Assembly: GCA_029884275.1 (NCBI GenBank)
Contig: JAOUIC010000002.1
Location: forward strand, 1-25,398
From: Gemmatimonadota bacterium
GTDB lineage: Bacteria; Gemmatimonadota; Gemmatimonadetes; Gemmatimonadales; GWC2-71-9
DNA length: 25,398 bases
Direction: 5' to 3'
In this document: piece after piece, positions 1 through 8,005 of the stretch
Position numbering within the stretch: position 1 is the first letter of the stretch
Layout of the letters: each line of letters opens with the position of its first letter
Translations under genes and position numbers: made by a program
The notes under the pieces: generated by a model
Databases searched by the model: none
Told to the model about the DNA's origin: nothing
The model's input: only the letters and a program-made list of their open reading frames with translations

Positions 1-2258
1 GCATCCGGAATGTCGAGATCCCAGAAGCCGGTGGTCGCCTGTCGGATGCTCCAGGAGAGTGCGGCACGGGCCATCGGGGCGCCGAAGAGATAGCGGGCCT
101 CCACCTGGACGCTGACCGTGTCCCCCGGGAAGCCGGACCGTATCCCCGCGACCGCCTCGACCAGAAACTCCGGCGGCCGGTATTCGCCGATCCGGTAGGT
201 GGTGTTCGCAAGACTGAGCCACTCGCCGCCGCGTCGCTGCTCCAGCGACAGTACGTACGTCCCGAGAGGAACGTCGGCCGGCACTACGAAGCTACGCTCC
301 GTAGTGCCGAACAATGAGAGCGGGACAGTGGCTTCGTGGAGCGTTCCCCCGTCTCGATCGGCGAACAGCCACCGGGCGCTGTCGCTCGGGGCCGGTACCG
401 TGAGCGCGCCGAGACGGCCATGGCGCACGATTCCTTTGGCGTGAATCGTCTCGCCGGGGCGGTAGATCCCACGCTCGGTGAAGACCAGCGCCGCGACATC
501 GTGGCGCTCGGCGCCGTACCCCGACCGCACGTTGAACTGCCACGGGCTCAGGTCGGGGTCGTAGCTGCTGATGCTGGTGAGCCCGCGGTCGTTGCCGAGT
601 CCGGCGGTGACATACCCTTCGAGGCCCCACCCTCGTGTCACGGTGCTGTCCACCTCATAACCGGTCAGCACCGCGACTCCGTCCGGCCCCGTGCTCGACC
701 GTGCCAGCAGCCGCCCAACGCGATCATGGAGCTTCACGTCGGCGCCGCCTCGCGGCTTTCCATCGTTCACACCGGTGACCCAGACGACACCGCCGGCCAC
801 GCCGATCTTGGCGTGGACGGCGAGGTCGGTCACCTGGACGACGGCGTAGGGCTGGTTATCACGCCACTCCGGCGGCAATGCGGGACTGCTCACCCTCAGC
901 AGTTGCAGCACCGGGGCGGAAGGTCGCTGCATGTTGTACGCGGGGACGGGCACTCCGTAGATCCGCACCCGGTCCCGGGGCCCCGGGACGACGACCCGGC
1001 GGCGCGTCGCACCCTTGAGGATGAAGCTGAGAACGCTGTCGTCCCGCTCCCAGCGGCTGTACTGCAGCATGGCTGGAATCAGCGAATCCGGCACCGCCGC
1101 GATGATGACATCCAGCGAGTCCGCGTTCACGTGGCGCACACCGAGCGTCCGGTAGCCGGTTCGCTCGACTGTCATCCGGCCGTATTCGTGTTCCACCATC
1201 GGCGCGAAGCCCGTGGTCCGGAAGCCCGCCGCAGGATTGCCGGTGAGGCGCTGCCCGAAGACGTCCCGGATGGCGGTGTCGACCACGACGGCATAGGCGG
1301 TGTGCGGCGCGAGGGTGGTTTCGAGGTGCCAGGTCTCCGACTCCGAGGCGGTGTCACCGATGGCGAACGGCACCTCGGGGAGGAGCCTGACCCGGCGCTG
1401 GACCTCCGACCCGCGAACCGGCGTCGAGAAGGCCGCCCGTATCCCGCCGGTGGGACAGAACGCGCCTCCGGCGCAGGCGGCGCTCACCAGCCGCAGTGGT
1501 CCGTAGGTCGCGAAGCTCCAGCGGACGAACGGCCTGGTGCCTTCCGGGTCCACCGACGAGGGGGCGACGAGTTCGCCGGCACAGTTGTACGGCAGGGGAC
1601 CCTCGGGAACGAAACGAACCACGCGACGGAGCGAGTCGAGGGCACGGTCACGCTCCCAGCCTCCCGCCTCGCGGTATTGCCAGGGGTCCTTGTCGGAGAC
1701 GGGGCGCTGATCGGTGGCGTCCAGGCGCAGGATCCCGGCGCGGCCGCAGGTCTTGCCGAAATCGAGGTAGGCCAGCCCGCGCAGCGCATTGCGGTCCAGG
1801 GGAGCGCTGAAGACCAGCTCGAAGATGGCGTCCGGCCCCAGAAAGCGGGGACTCTCGCCCCGGTTGACCGGCAGGCCCGCGAGCAGGGCCGGACCCAGCA
1901 CCTGGAACCGGAACTCGTGCGGTGTCTCCAGCCGGCTGCCGTCCATGGCCGAGAAGCTGTTGGCGACCGTGACGGTGTAGGACTGTCCAGGGGTAAGTGG
2001 TGCAGCCGGCCGGAATCGGAGGGTCACCGGGTCCCGCCATTCGACGCGGCCGGGGATCGCGGGCGTGATCGAGAACAGACCAGCGGGATCCACGGTCCGG
2101 TCCAGCGATCCGGCAACGGGCCGGTCGAAGATGATGACGATGGACGCGGTCAGGGGCGCCTCGCCGGCTGGGGAAGCCGAAAGCACCCGCAGCGGCCGCG
2201 GCTGTTCGGCGGCGAGGGCAGCCGCGCCAGCGAAGGCGAGGATCCGCGGGGACAGCAT
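1..2258 (-). CDS. bacterial alpha-2-macroglobulin family protein (3' part missing)
   Basis: The reading frame stays open from the ATG at 2258 to the window edge, giving about 752 codons without a stop; the C-terminal half lies outside. An SD-like CAGGAG sits just upstream of the ATG. The first ~17 residues are hydrophobic and end in ALAA, which resembles a signal peptidase I site. There is no lipobox cysteine, unlike the lipoprotein YfhM of E. coli. Ig-like MG domains follow. The diagnostic MG motif FTERGIYRPGET is near residue 593, and a second beta-rich domain starts with GEYRPPEF. Bacterial A2Ms are periplasmic traps for proteases, often carrying a CLEQ thioester further downstream. That site is outside the window, so the thioester cannot be judged. 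The gene lies 53 bp after the EamA exporter on the same strand and may be co-transcribed. Family is confident; trapping activity is inferred. Confidence 0.88.
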   Translation of the reverse strand, partial: MLSPRILAFAGAAALAAEQPRPLRVLSASPAGEAPLTASIVIIFDRPVAGSLDRTVDPAGLFSITPAIPGRVEWRDPVTLRFRPAAPLTPGQSYTVTVANSFSAMDGSRLETPHEFRFQVLGPALLAGLPVNRGESPRFLGPDAIFELVFSAPLDRNALRGLAYLDFGKTCGRAGILRLDATDQRPVSDKDPWQYREAGGWERDRALDSLRRVVRFVPEGPLPYNCAGELVAPSSVDPEGTRPFVRWSFATYGPLRLVSAACAGGAFCPTGGIRAAFSTPVRGSEVQRRVRLLPEVPFAIGDTASESETWHLETTLAPHTAYAVVVDTAIRDVFGQRLTGNPAAGFRTTGFAPMVEHEYGRMTVERTGYRTLGVRHVNADSLDVIIAAVPDSLIPAMLQYSRWERDDSVLSFILKGATRRRVVVPGPRDRVRIYGVPVPAYNMQRPSAPVLQLLRVSSPALPPEWRDNQPYAVVQVTDLAVHAKIGVAGGVVWVTGVNDGKPRGGADVKLHDRVGRLLARSSTGPDGVAVLTGYEVDSTVTRGWGLEGYVTAGLGNDRGLTSISSYDPDLSPWQFNVRSGYGAERHDVAALVFTERGIYRPGETIHAKGIVRHGRLGALTVPAPSDSARWLFADRDGGTLHEATVPLSLFGTTERSFVVPADVPLGTYVLSLEQRRGGEWLSLANTTYRIGEYRPPEFLVEAVAGIRSGFPGDTVSVQVEARYLFGAPMARAALSWSIRQATTGFWDLDIPD
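279..309. repeat. inverted repeat inside the A2M coding region
   Basis: Arms CGGCACTACG (279-288) and CGTAGTGCCG (300-309) are perfect reverse complements. The 11-base loop contains a further AGC-TAC-GCT pairing. It is entirely within coding sequence. A role in mRNA structure or pausing is possible, but chance in GC-rich DNA is not excluded. Confidence 0.5.
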
Positions 2259-2311
2259 CACGGCGAACTCCTGAGAGGTTCAGGCGGAAGATCGCCCCCC
2301 AGGAACCGGTG

Positions 2312-3271
2312 TCAATCAGCCGCGGCCTTGCCTGGCGAAAGCCAGCGGAGCGTGAGCCGTCGGAAGGAGATCCCACGGCCGGTGATGATGAGCACGACGC
2401 CGAGCACGATGATGAGGGACGCGGCGAGGGTCCGGGCCGAGAGCGATTCTCCGCCGAGGGCCCAGCCGAGGAACACGGCAACCATGGGGTTCACGTACCC
2501 CGCCGTCGCCACGTTGTTCGGGGAGGTGGCCTTGAGCAGCCAGGCGAAGGCGGTAAAGGCCACGATCGATCCGAAGACCGTCAGGTAGAGCCAGGAGAGC
2601 AGGGCCCGTCCGCCGACCTCGGCGGCATCGAAGCGTCCGGGTTCCCCCATGGCGACCCCGACGATCGTGAGCAGGAGTCCCCCCGCCAGCATCTCGGCGC
2701 CCGCCGCCATCACGGTGCTCGACGGGAGATTGGCGTGCCGGCTCGAGACCGAGGCGAGTGCCCACGCGAAGGTGGATCCCATGAGCATCATCACCTCCCG
2801 GGGATCGACCGGTTCGCCGCCGACACGGCCCGGCACCACCAGCAGCGCCACCCCTCCGAAGCCGAGCACGATGCCGGCTATGACCATCGCCGACGGGCGG
2901 GTCCCACCGCGCCGGAGCCACTCGAACAGCGCGGTCCAGACCGACACCATCGCGATGATCAGGGCCGTCAGTCCGCTGGCGAGGAACTGTTCCACCCAGA
3001 CGACGGTGCCGTTTCCGACGAGGAAGAAGAGCGCCCCGAGCACTGCCGCCGCCACCCATTGCCCCGGGGTAGGCCGCGCGTCGCCGCGGAAACTCGCCCA
3101 CGCGTAGAGCACGGCACCGGCCACCAGGAACCGGCTGCCCGCCATGAGGAACGGGGGCATCGACTCGAGCGCCCAGAAGATGGCGAGGTAGGTCGAGCCC
3201 CAGATGAAGTAGATCGCGGCGAAGGCCGCGATCATCCGGCCCCTCGTCTCGTGCTCGGCCTGACCAGTCAT
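2312..3271 (-). CDS. DMT superfamily transporter, EamA family (YedA-like)
   Basis: A predicted inner-membrane exporter of 319 aa, the usual size for proteins made of two EamA domains. The first membrane segment carries the family pattern IYFIWGSTYLAI. Ten hydrophobic segments can be drawn in two similar halves, each about 140 residues long. The second half begins after the VPGRVGGEPVDP loop. Family members export amino acids or metabolites; the substrate cannot be read from sequence. I chose the ATG at 3271 over the in-frame TTG at 3280. There is no Shine-Dalgarno, but a TACATT hexamer sits 7 nt upstream, which fits leaderless transcription. The gene diverges from an APC permease, so an importer/exporter pair for related solutes is possible. 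Confidence 0.9.
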   Translation of the reverse strand: MTGQAEHETRGRMIAAFAAIYFIWGSTYLAIFWALESMPPFLMAGSRFLVAGAVLYAWASFRGDARPTPGQWVAAAVLGALFFLVGNGTVVWVEQFLASGLTALIIAMVSVWTALFEWLRRGGTRPSAMVIAGIVLGFGGVALLVVPGRVGGEPVDPREVMMLMGSTFAWALASVSSRHANLPSSTVMAAGAEMLAGGLLLTIVGVAMGEPGRFDAAEVGGRALLSWLYLTVFGSIVAFTAFAWLLKATSPNNVATAGYVNPMVAVFLGWALGGESLSARTLAASLIIVLGVVLIITGRGISFRRLTLRWLSPGKAAAD

Positions 3272-3305
3272 GGCGCGCAATGTAATCGTCCCCTACGTTC
3301 TCCCG
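3272..3305. promoter_or_regulatory. 34-bp divergent intergenic region with two leaderless-type -10 boxes
   Basis: On the minus strand TACATT (plus-strand positions 3279-3284) ends 7 nt before the EamA ATG. On the plus strand TACGTT (3294-3299) ends 6 nt before the APC permease ATG. Both match the TANNNT pattern that places transcription starts at or next to the start codon in leaderless genes. Neither gene has a Shine-Dalgarno. A second plus-strand hexamer, TGTAAT (3281-3286), is also -10-like. No convincing -35 is visible for either direction. Confidence 0.45.
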
Positions 3306-4649
3306 ATGCCCACCCCCGCACCCGTCTCCTACCGCCGCACCTTGGGCCTGTTCTCCGGCACCATGGCCGTCGTCGGCGGCATCATCGGGTCAGGCATCTT
3401 CATCAACCCCTCGATCGTCGCCCAGCGCGTCGGCACCGCCGGCCTGTCGCTCGGCGTCTGGGCGCTTGGGGGCCTGGTGGCACTGGCGGGTGCCTTCTGC
3501 TTCGCCGAACTGGGCCAGCGCCGGCCCCGGGCCGGGGGCGGCTATGTCTACCTGCGGGAGGCCTTCGGCCCGCTGCCGGCCTTCCTGTACGCCTGGGCGT
3601 TGCTGCTCGTCATCGCCACCGGCGCCATCGCCGCGGTCGCCGTCACCTTCGCCCAATACGCCCTGGCTCTCCTGGGAATGGATGCGGTCTGGTCGAGGCC
3701 GCTGGCCGCCGGCGCCATTCTCTTCCTGACCGCGGTCAACGTCCTCGGCATCCGGCCAGGCGCGGTGACGACCAACATCTTCACCCTGCTCAAGCTGGTG
3801 GCGCTCGGGTTTCTGGTTGTGGTCGGACTCGGGGTCACTGCCGGAACACCCGCGCAGCAGGCCGCGGCGGTTCCACCGGGCGGGTCCGCCTTCCTGGCGC
3901 TGGCCGCCGCACTCGTCCCGGTCCTGTTTGCCTACGGCGGCTGGCAGCAGACCAACTACATCGCCGAAGAGATCCTCGATCCCGAGCGAAACCTGCCGAG
4001 GGCGCTGGTGCTGGGCGTGGGCCTGGTGGTGGTGGTGTACCTGGCCGCGAACTTCACCTACCTGCGAGTCCTCGGCGCCGACGGGCTTGCCGCCAGCCTC
4101 GCACCGGCGGCGGACGTCGCGCAGGCGAGCCTCGGAAACACCGGGCGAACCGTCATTGCGCTCGGCATCGCGGCCTCGACTTTCGGGTTCCTGAACCTCG
4201 TCATCATGGTCTCGCCGCGGGTGTACCGGACCATGGCCGCGGACGGCCTCTTCTTTCCCGCCTTTGCGAAGCTGCACCCCGAGTTCCGCACTCCCGCCAC
4301 GGCGATCATGGCCCAGGGCGTGTGGGCAGTCCTGCTGCTGTATTCCGGGCAGTACGGCCAGCTCCTCGACTACGTCACGTTCTGTGACTGGATCTTCTTC
4401 GGCCTCGCCGCCCTCGCGCTCTTTCCCATCCGGCGCCATGATGCGGCGAGCGGGCAGCCGCCGACGCCATCGGCCTTTCGCGTTCCCTTCTGGCCGGTCA
4501 CCCCGCTGCTCTTCGTCGCCGCTGCCCTGTACGTGGTGCTCGGCTCGATCACCTCGAATCCCAGGAATGCCCTCCTTGGCCTGACCATCCTGCTCCTCGG
4601 TGTGCCGGCCTACTGGTTCTGGCGCAGGCGCTCCCGCCCGGCACCATGA
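3306..4649 (+). CDS. APC-family amino acid permease
   Basis: A 447-aa inner-membrane transporter with about 12 hydrophobic segments. TM1 has the APC substrate-binding pattern GGIIGSGIFINPS. TM2 and the following loop have CFAELGQRRP with a glycine-rich GGGYVYLREAFG, typical of the LAT/SteT-like branch. TM6 carries FAYGGWQQTNYIAEEI, another family hallmark. These proteins take up or exchange amino acids; the exact substrate is not predictable. The frame also opens at 3270, but the ATG at 3306 begins the conserved N-terminus (YRRTLGLFSGTMAVVGG) and is preceded by TACGTT 6 nt upstream. The longer form would run over the EamA start. The gene ends just before a strong hairpin that separates it from the convergent DUF4097 operon. 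Confidence 0.92.
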   Translation: MPTPAPVSYRRTLGLFSGTMAVVGGIIGSGIFINPSIVAQRVGTAGLSLGVWALGGLVALAGAFCFAELGQRRPRAGGGYVYLREAFGPLPAFLYAWALLLVIATGAIAAVAVTFAQYALALLGMDAVWSRPLAAGAILFLTAVNVLGIRPGAVTTNIFTLLKLVALGFLVVVGLGVTAGTPAQQAAAVPPGGSAFLALAAALVPVLFAYGGWQQTNYIAEEILDPERNLPRALVLGVGLVVVVYLAANFTYLRVLGADGLAASLAPAADVAQASLGNTGRTVIALGIAASTFGFLNLVIMVSPRVYRTMAADGLFFPAFAKLHPEFRTPATAIMAQGVWAVLLLYSGQYGQLLDYVTFCDWIFFGLAALALFPIRRHDAASGQPPTPSAFRVPFWPVTPLLFVAAALYVVLGSITSNPRNALLGLTILLLGVPAYWFWRRRSRPAP

Positions 4650-4654
4650 ATGCG

Positions 4655-4688
4655 GCGTGGCCACCGGAATGTTCCCCGGTGGCCACGC
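4655..4688. terminator. bidirectional hairpin between convergent genes
   Basis: A perfect 13-bp stem, GCGTGGCCACCGG (4655-4667) pairing with CCGGTGGCCACGC (4676-4688), around an 8-nt loop. It lies 5 bp after the permease stop and 39 bp before the end of the convergent DUF4097 gene. Neither side has a good U tract, so it may work with Rho or as a 3'-end stabiliser. Confidence 0.7.
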
Positions 4689-4727
4689 TTGCCATCAGCG
4701 GTGCGCTGCGGTTGGCGGACTTCGGCT

Positions 4728-5495
4728 TCAGCTCCCCTTCTCGAGGCGGATGCTGCCGTTCACCGTGGTCATCCGCAGCAGGGAACCGCCTTCTCCAATC
4801 CGACCCCGAAGTGACCGTGGGGACATCTTCCCCTGGATCGTGATGGGAAAATCGCTCTCCACCGATCCGTTCACCGTCGAGGCCTCGAACTCGGCAGAGA
4901 CCGAGGGCGGGAGCTCCACCGTGATGCCGCCGTTGACGGTGGTGAACTCCAGCTTGCCGCTCCACTTCGCCGAGCCCATGCGCACGTTGATGGAGCCGTT
5001 CACCGTCGTTGCATGCGCCACGCCGCCCGCCTCGAGCTCGACGTCACCGTTCACCGTCGACAGTTCCGCGTCGGCAGGCAGATTTCGGCCGCTGATGTCG
5101 CCGTTGACGGTGGCCCCCTCGAACCGGACACCAGCCGGCACCTGAACTTCGAACACGACCTCGACGTCATTGTCCTCGGTGTTGTTCCTGCCACCGCCGG
5201 GCTTGCACTCGTTGGGACGGTCGGACTGCTTGGACGGATAGACGGTGCAGATCGTCACCCCGCCGGCATGCTCCACCACCTCGATCTTCACCTCGTCCGG
5301 ATCGCTCTTCCTTCCCTTCTTGGTCGCGGTGACCAGCGCCACGGTCCCCGTGGCCCTGGTGGCGCGCAGTTCACCATTGACCCCCCGGACTTCGAGGGTC
5401 TTGCCCGAGGCGATCGCGCCGCTCCATCGGAAGTCCTGGGCCGCCACCGGCCGGGCCATGAGCGCGAGCGCCGCAACTGCCATTGCATATCGCAT
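4728..5495 (-). CDS. DUF4097 beta-solenoid protein with VNG repeats
   Basis: An exported protein of 255 aa. The first 20 residues form a signal peptide ending ARPVAAQ. The rest consists of short beta-strand repeats whose turns read TVNG followed by D, S or G. At least seven VNG turns occur, about 18-20 residues apart after residue 120, as expected for a beta-solenoid of the putative-adhesin DUF4097 family. A non-repeat loop around residues 80-110 carries two cysteines (C83 and C97) that could form a disulphide. The ATG at 5495 is chosen because GGAG lies 9 nt upstream; the in-frame ATG at 5510 overlaps that site. It is the last gene of the sigma-factor operon, 43 bp after its paralogue. The family includes proteins encoded in envelope-stress loci such as Bacillus LiaG; no enzymatic role is apparent. 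Confidence 0.85.
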   Translation of the reverse strand: MRYAMAVAALALMARPVAAQDFRWSGAIASGKTLEVRGVNGELRATRATGTVALVTATKKGRKSDPDEVKIEVVEHAGGVTICTVYPSKQSDRPNECKPGGGRNNTEDNDVEVVFEVQVPAGVRFEGATVNGDISGRNLPADAELSTVNGDVELEAGGVAHATTVNGSINVRMGSAKWSGKLEFTTVNGGITVELPPSVSAEFEASTVNGSVESDFPITIQGKMSPRSLRGRIGEGGSLLRMTTVNGSIRLEKGS

Positions 5496-5538
5496 GTGTC
5501 TCTTCTCCATCAGTCGGTGTGGTCGCGTGAAATCGGTC

Positions 5539-6369
5539 CTAGCGCCCCGGGCCCTTGCGGAGCGCCACTTCCCCGTCGAATGACTCGAGTTCGACCCGGG
5601 CGCTGCCCTTGCCGAGGGTGAAGGTCATCTTCCGGCCCGCGGTGTTCACCGTCACCGGGAAGTCGGAGGTGAACTCGCCCTCGAAGGTGCTGATCGAGAC
5701 GGTGGCATCGAGCGACGGCACGGTCAGCGTCACGTCGCCATCGTGCGACGAGAGCCGGTACCGGCCATCCCCCCTGATCTCACCCGACATGATGATGTCT
5801 CCATCCACGGTCGAGGCCTCGACGTTCGCCGCGCGGATGCCCTGGAGCAGGACGTCCCCGTCCACGGCCGTCACTTCGAGGTCGCCTTCGAGGTCCGACC
5901 CGCTGATGTCGCCATCCACCGTGGCGAGCGACAGGCGCCCGGAAGCGCCCCGGACCTGGAGAGCGCCCTCGACCGAGTTGACCCGGACCGACCCGCGTCC
6001 ACCCTCGACGATGATCGCGCCCTCGATGGACTGGATCTCGATCGCGGCCTTGCTGCCGGTGACCCGAACCTCCCCCTCCTGTGAATAGATCTCGAGCGCC
6101 ATGTCGGCCGGGACGGTGAGCTCGTAGGCGATCGGCTCCGGGCCATACCGGCCACGACCGCTGATCCGGACCATCCCGCCGGAGACCTCCACCGAAACCC
6201 GGGACTCATCGTCGTGCTGGGCCCGGACCCTCACCGCCTGACGGTTCCAGACGGTGACCGTCACCGGGCCCTCGTGGTTGCGCAATTCGAGCTTGCCGTT
6301 CGCACCCACGGTCACGGTGGTATCGGTACCGGTGAGCGCAGCGAGCAGCGGCAGTGTCAGCAGATACAT
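5539..6369 (-). CDS. DUF4097 beta-solenoid protein with VDG/EG repeats
   Basis: An exported protein of 276 aa with a short signal sequence (MYLLTLPLLAALTG) and about ten beta-turn repeats reading as EG, VDGD or FEGE. It is built like the next gene but uses acidic turn residues where that one uses Asn. A GGGGAA ribosome site precedes the ATG. It lies 16 bp after the anti-sigma gene, so it is probably co-transcribed and under the adjacent sigma factor's control. Assignment to the DUF4097 putative-adhesin family rests on the repeat pattern and the absence of other domains. The acidic turns could bind cations, but this is speculation. Confidence 0.83.
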   Translation of the reverse strand: MYLLTLPLLAALTGTDTTVTVGANGKLELRNHEGPVTVTVWNRQAVRVRAQHDDESRVSVEVSGGMVRISGRGRYGPEPIAYELTVPADMALEIYSQEGEVRVTGSKAAIEIQSIEGAIIVEGGRGSVRVNSVEGALQVRGASGRLSLATVDGDISGSDLEGDLEVTAVDGDVLLQGIRAANVEASTVDGDIIMSGEIRGDGRYRLSSHDGDVTLTVPSLDATVSISTFEGEFTSDFPVTVNTAGRKMTFTLGKGSARVELESFDGEVALRKGPGR

Positions 6370-6385
6370 GGATTCCCCTTCTTTC

Positions 6386-7015
6386 CTAGCTGATAGTCCT
6401 GGTGAGTTCCGTTGCCCGGCGGAGCAGGTCCAGCTTGGTCAACCGGGAACGGGTCAGGTGTGCCCGCAGGTATTCGCTTCCCGGGTCCGCCGCCACTGCC
6501 CGCTCGGCGTCGAGGATCGCCTGGTCGATGAGCGCCAGCTTCTCCTCGATGACACGCGTGGTCGAGCTGTCCAGCGACCCGCGCCCCTTCGCCAGCTCCC
6601 GCTGCAGCTGCCCGATTGCGGCATCGTACCCTCCGCCGGTTGCGACCGTTCGCACGACCGGCTCGGGTTCTGGCCGGATCCAGGCGACAGGGGCGCCGAT
6701 TTCATCGCGCAGCAGGAAGGCGACCCCTCCACCCGAGATCAGCATGAGCGCGATGCCGGCGGCCAGCAGCTCGGGCATCGAGAACACGAAGCGCCGGCGG
6801 GAGACGCCGATCTGCGCCGATACCCGCGGCCAGAGATCGGCGCGCGGCGGCCGGTCCTCGAGGGCTCCGGCACGGGCGACTACGCCGCGCAGCTCGTTGA
6901 GCAACCGCCGGCACTCGCCGCACACCTCGAGGTGGGTTTCGAGCTCCCGCGCTTCGGCCAGCGGCAGCTCTCCGTCGATGTAGTCGGACCAGTGTTCGGA
7001 TTGTGGATGTGTCAT
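6386..7015 (-). CDS. zinc-finger anti-sigma factor (single-pass membrane)
   Basis: A 209-aa protein with an N-terminal zf-HC2 domain: H28-x3-C32-x2-C35 in THLEVCGEC. The extra upstream cysteine found in many members is absent, with H3 or H8 in its place. One membrane span follows at about residues 80-103 (LLAAGIALMLISGGGVAFLL). The remaining ~105 residues should lie outside the membrane and are helical and charged. The layout is that of anti-sigma factors which hold an ECF sigma factor at the membrane until a signal releases it. The gene starts 4 nt after the sigma stop, so translation is likely coupled. The C-terminal region (LIDQAILDAERAV, LLRRAT) resembles the second anti-sigma in this window, which marks the two as paralogues. 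Confidence 0.88.
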   Translation of the reverse strand: MTHPQSEHWSDYIDGELPLAEARELETHLEVCGECRRLLNELRGVVARAGALEDRPPRADLWPRVSAQIGVSRRRFVFSMPELLAAGIALMLISGGGVAFLLRDEIGAPVAWIRPEPEPVVRTVATGGGYDAAIGQLQRELAKGRGSLDSSTTRVIEEKLALIDQAILDAERAVAADPGSEYLRAHLTRSRLTKLDLLRRATELTRTIS

Positions 7016-7019
7016 CGGC

Positions 7020-7682
7020 TCATCCCAGGGTCTCGCGCAACGCCATCCGGGCGTAGTGCAATTGTGATTTCGACGTGCCCGCGGTCACACCCAGCATCGT
7101 GGCGATCTCCTCGTGCCGGTAGCCTTCGACATCGTGCAGCACGAACACCTGTCTGGCCCGTGCCGGGAGCGCGGCGATGGCGGACTCGAAGTCCAGTCCC
7201 GCGAGATGGACTGTCGATTTCGACGGCAGTTCCATCGCCTCGGCATCGTTCTCGGCGAACCGGTCCCGCCACCGGCGACGCCCCGCGCGCCTGCTGAGCA
7301 CCAGGTTGACGGCCACCCGATGGAGCCAGGTCCCGAACGCCGCCTCGCCTCGATATGTCCCGATCTTCTGCCACGCATGGACCAGAACTTCCTGGGTGAC
7401 CTCTTCGGCCTCCTCGCCCATCATCCGGCGGACCAGGGAGTGCACCCGGTTGATGTGACGCCGATACAGCCGCTCGAAGGCGTGGGCGTCCCCGCTCGCG
7501 GCCAGGGCCGCATCAACGGCGTCGGTCTCGTTGGGGTCATGCGCGCCGGGTTTCTGGGCGGGCGCCCCGCGGGTCGCGGTGGTCGGCATCCGGGGCTTTG
7601 GACTCCCGATACCGGAGGATGGTTGGAAGCCGCCGCGCGCCCCCACCTCCGACGGGGGTTCAGACCGGTCCTCGTGCTTCAT
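7020..7682 (-). CDS. ECF RNA polymerase sigma factor
   Basis: A 220-aa sigma-70 family protein. Residues ~60-120 form region 2 (HAFERLYRRHINRVHSLVRRM, then EEVTQEVLVHAWQKIGTYRG and FGTWLHRVAVN). Residues ~165-215 form region 4 with a helix-turn-helix (LPARARQVFVLHDVEGYRHE through GTSKSQLHYAR). The absence of regions 1 and 3 makes it an ECF type. The first ~50 residues are a poorly conserved Pro/Gly-rich extension. The ATG at 7682 is preferred to the TTG at 7688 because GGGGAGACC gives the ATG better spacing. It is the first gene of a four-gene operon with its anti-sigma and two DUF4097 proteins. The targets are unknown, though the downstream genes are the obvious candidates. Confidence 0.93.
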   Translation of the reverse strand: MKHEDRSEPPSEVGARGGFQPSSGIGSPKPRMPTTATRGAPAQKPGAHDPNETDAVDAALAASGDAHAFERLYRRHINRVHSLVRRMMGEEAEEVTQEVLVHAWQKIGTYRGEAAFGTWLHRVAVNLVLSRRAGRRRWRDRFAENDAEAMELPSKSTVHLAGLDFESAIAALPARARQVFVLHDVEGYRHEEIATMLGVTAGTSKSQLHYARMALRETLG

Positions 7683-7903
7683 CGCCAAGGTCTCCCCAGT
7701 CGTTCAGGAGAAGGGATTCGCCGACACAACAGATTGACCGGCAACGAGTTGTCATCGCCAAAGTTCGCCTGCAGATGCATCAGGAGTCTCCCGAAGCTGC
7801 CGGGGTCGATCCGCGTCCGGCTAGAAGACTCGCTCGACGGTGGCGCACGCCCAGATGTTGCGGCAACGAACACCGCAGTCGCGCGGCTCCCGACCTCATC
7901 CCC

Positions 7904-7924
7904 AAAAAAACGCCGAAGACTCGG
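7904..7924 (-). terminator. possible weak terminator with 7-T tract
   Basis: On the minus strand a short CCGA/TCGG stem (4 bp) is followed by CG and seven T (plus-strand A run 7904-7910). The stem is short, so it may only back up the stronger hairpin upstream. Confidence 0.3.
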
Positions 7925-7965
7925 GAGGCCTGGGGCACTGGGCGGAAATCCAGCATCACGCCCGT

Positions 7966-8005
7966 AGAAACAGCGAAGCCGGGAACTGGCGTCCCCGGCT
8001 CCGCT
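7966..8005 (-). terminator. intrinsic terminator after the CBS gene
   Basis: On the minus strand AGCG-G-AGCCGGG pairs with CCCGGCT-T-CGCT, about 12-13 bp including wobble pairs, around an ~8-nt loop, and is followed by GTTTCT. It lies about 45 nt after the CBS stop codon. The U tract is modest. Confidence 0.6.

Noticed and set aside
336..2588. Plus-strand 750-codon open frame opposite the alpha-2-macroglobulin gene
   Set aside because: Its translation is Arg/Gly/His-rich without domains, whereas the minus strand gives a coherent signal peptide and MG motifs. Long antisense frames are expected in high-GC DNA.
2309..4387. Plus-strand 692-codon open frame over the EamA and permease genes
   Set aside because: It crosses two oppositely directed transporters with clear membrane segments; its own translation is charged, repetitive and without a recognisable fold.
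7740..7900. Sigma-E-like promoter for the first sigma operon (GAACTTT on the minus strand)
   Set aside because: No GTC/TCTRA partner lies at 15-17 nt; the nearest GTC is about 22 nt away, so I did not annotate it.
7113..7967. Plus-strand 284-codon frame through the first sigma gene and intergenic region
   Set aside because: The sigma factor on the minus strand is unambiguous; the plus-strand translation has no domain and no ribosome site.
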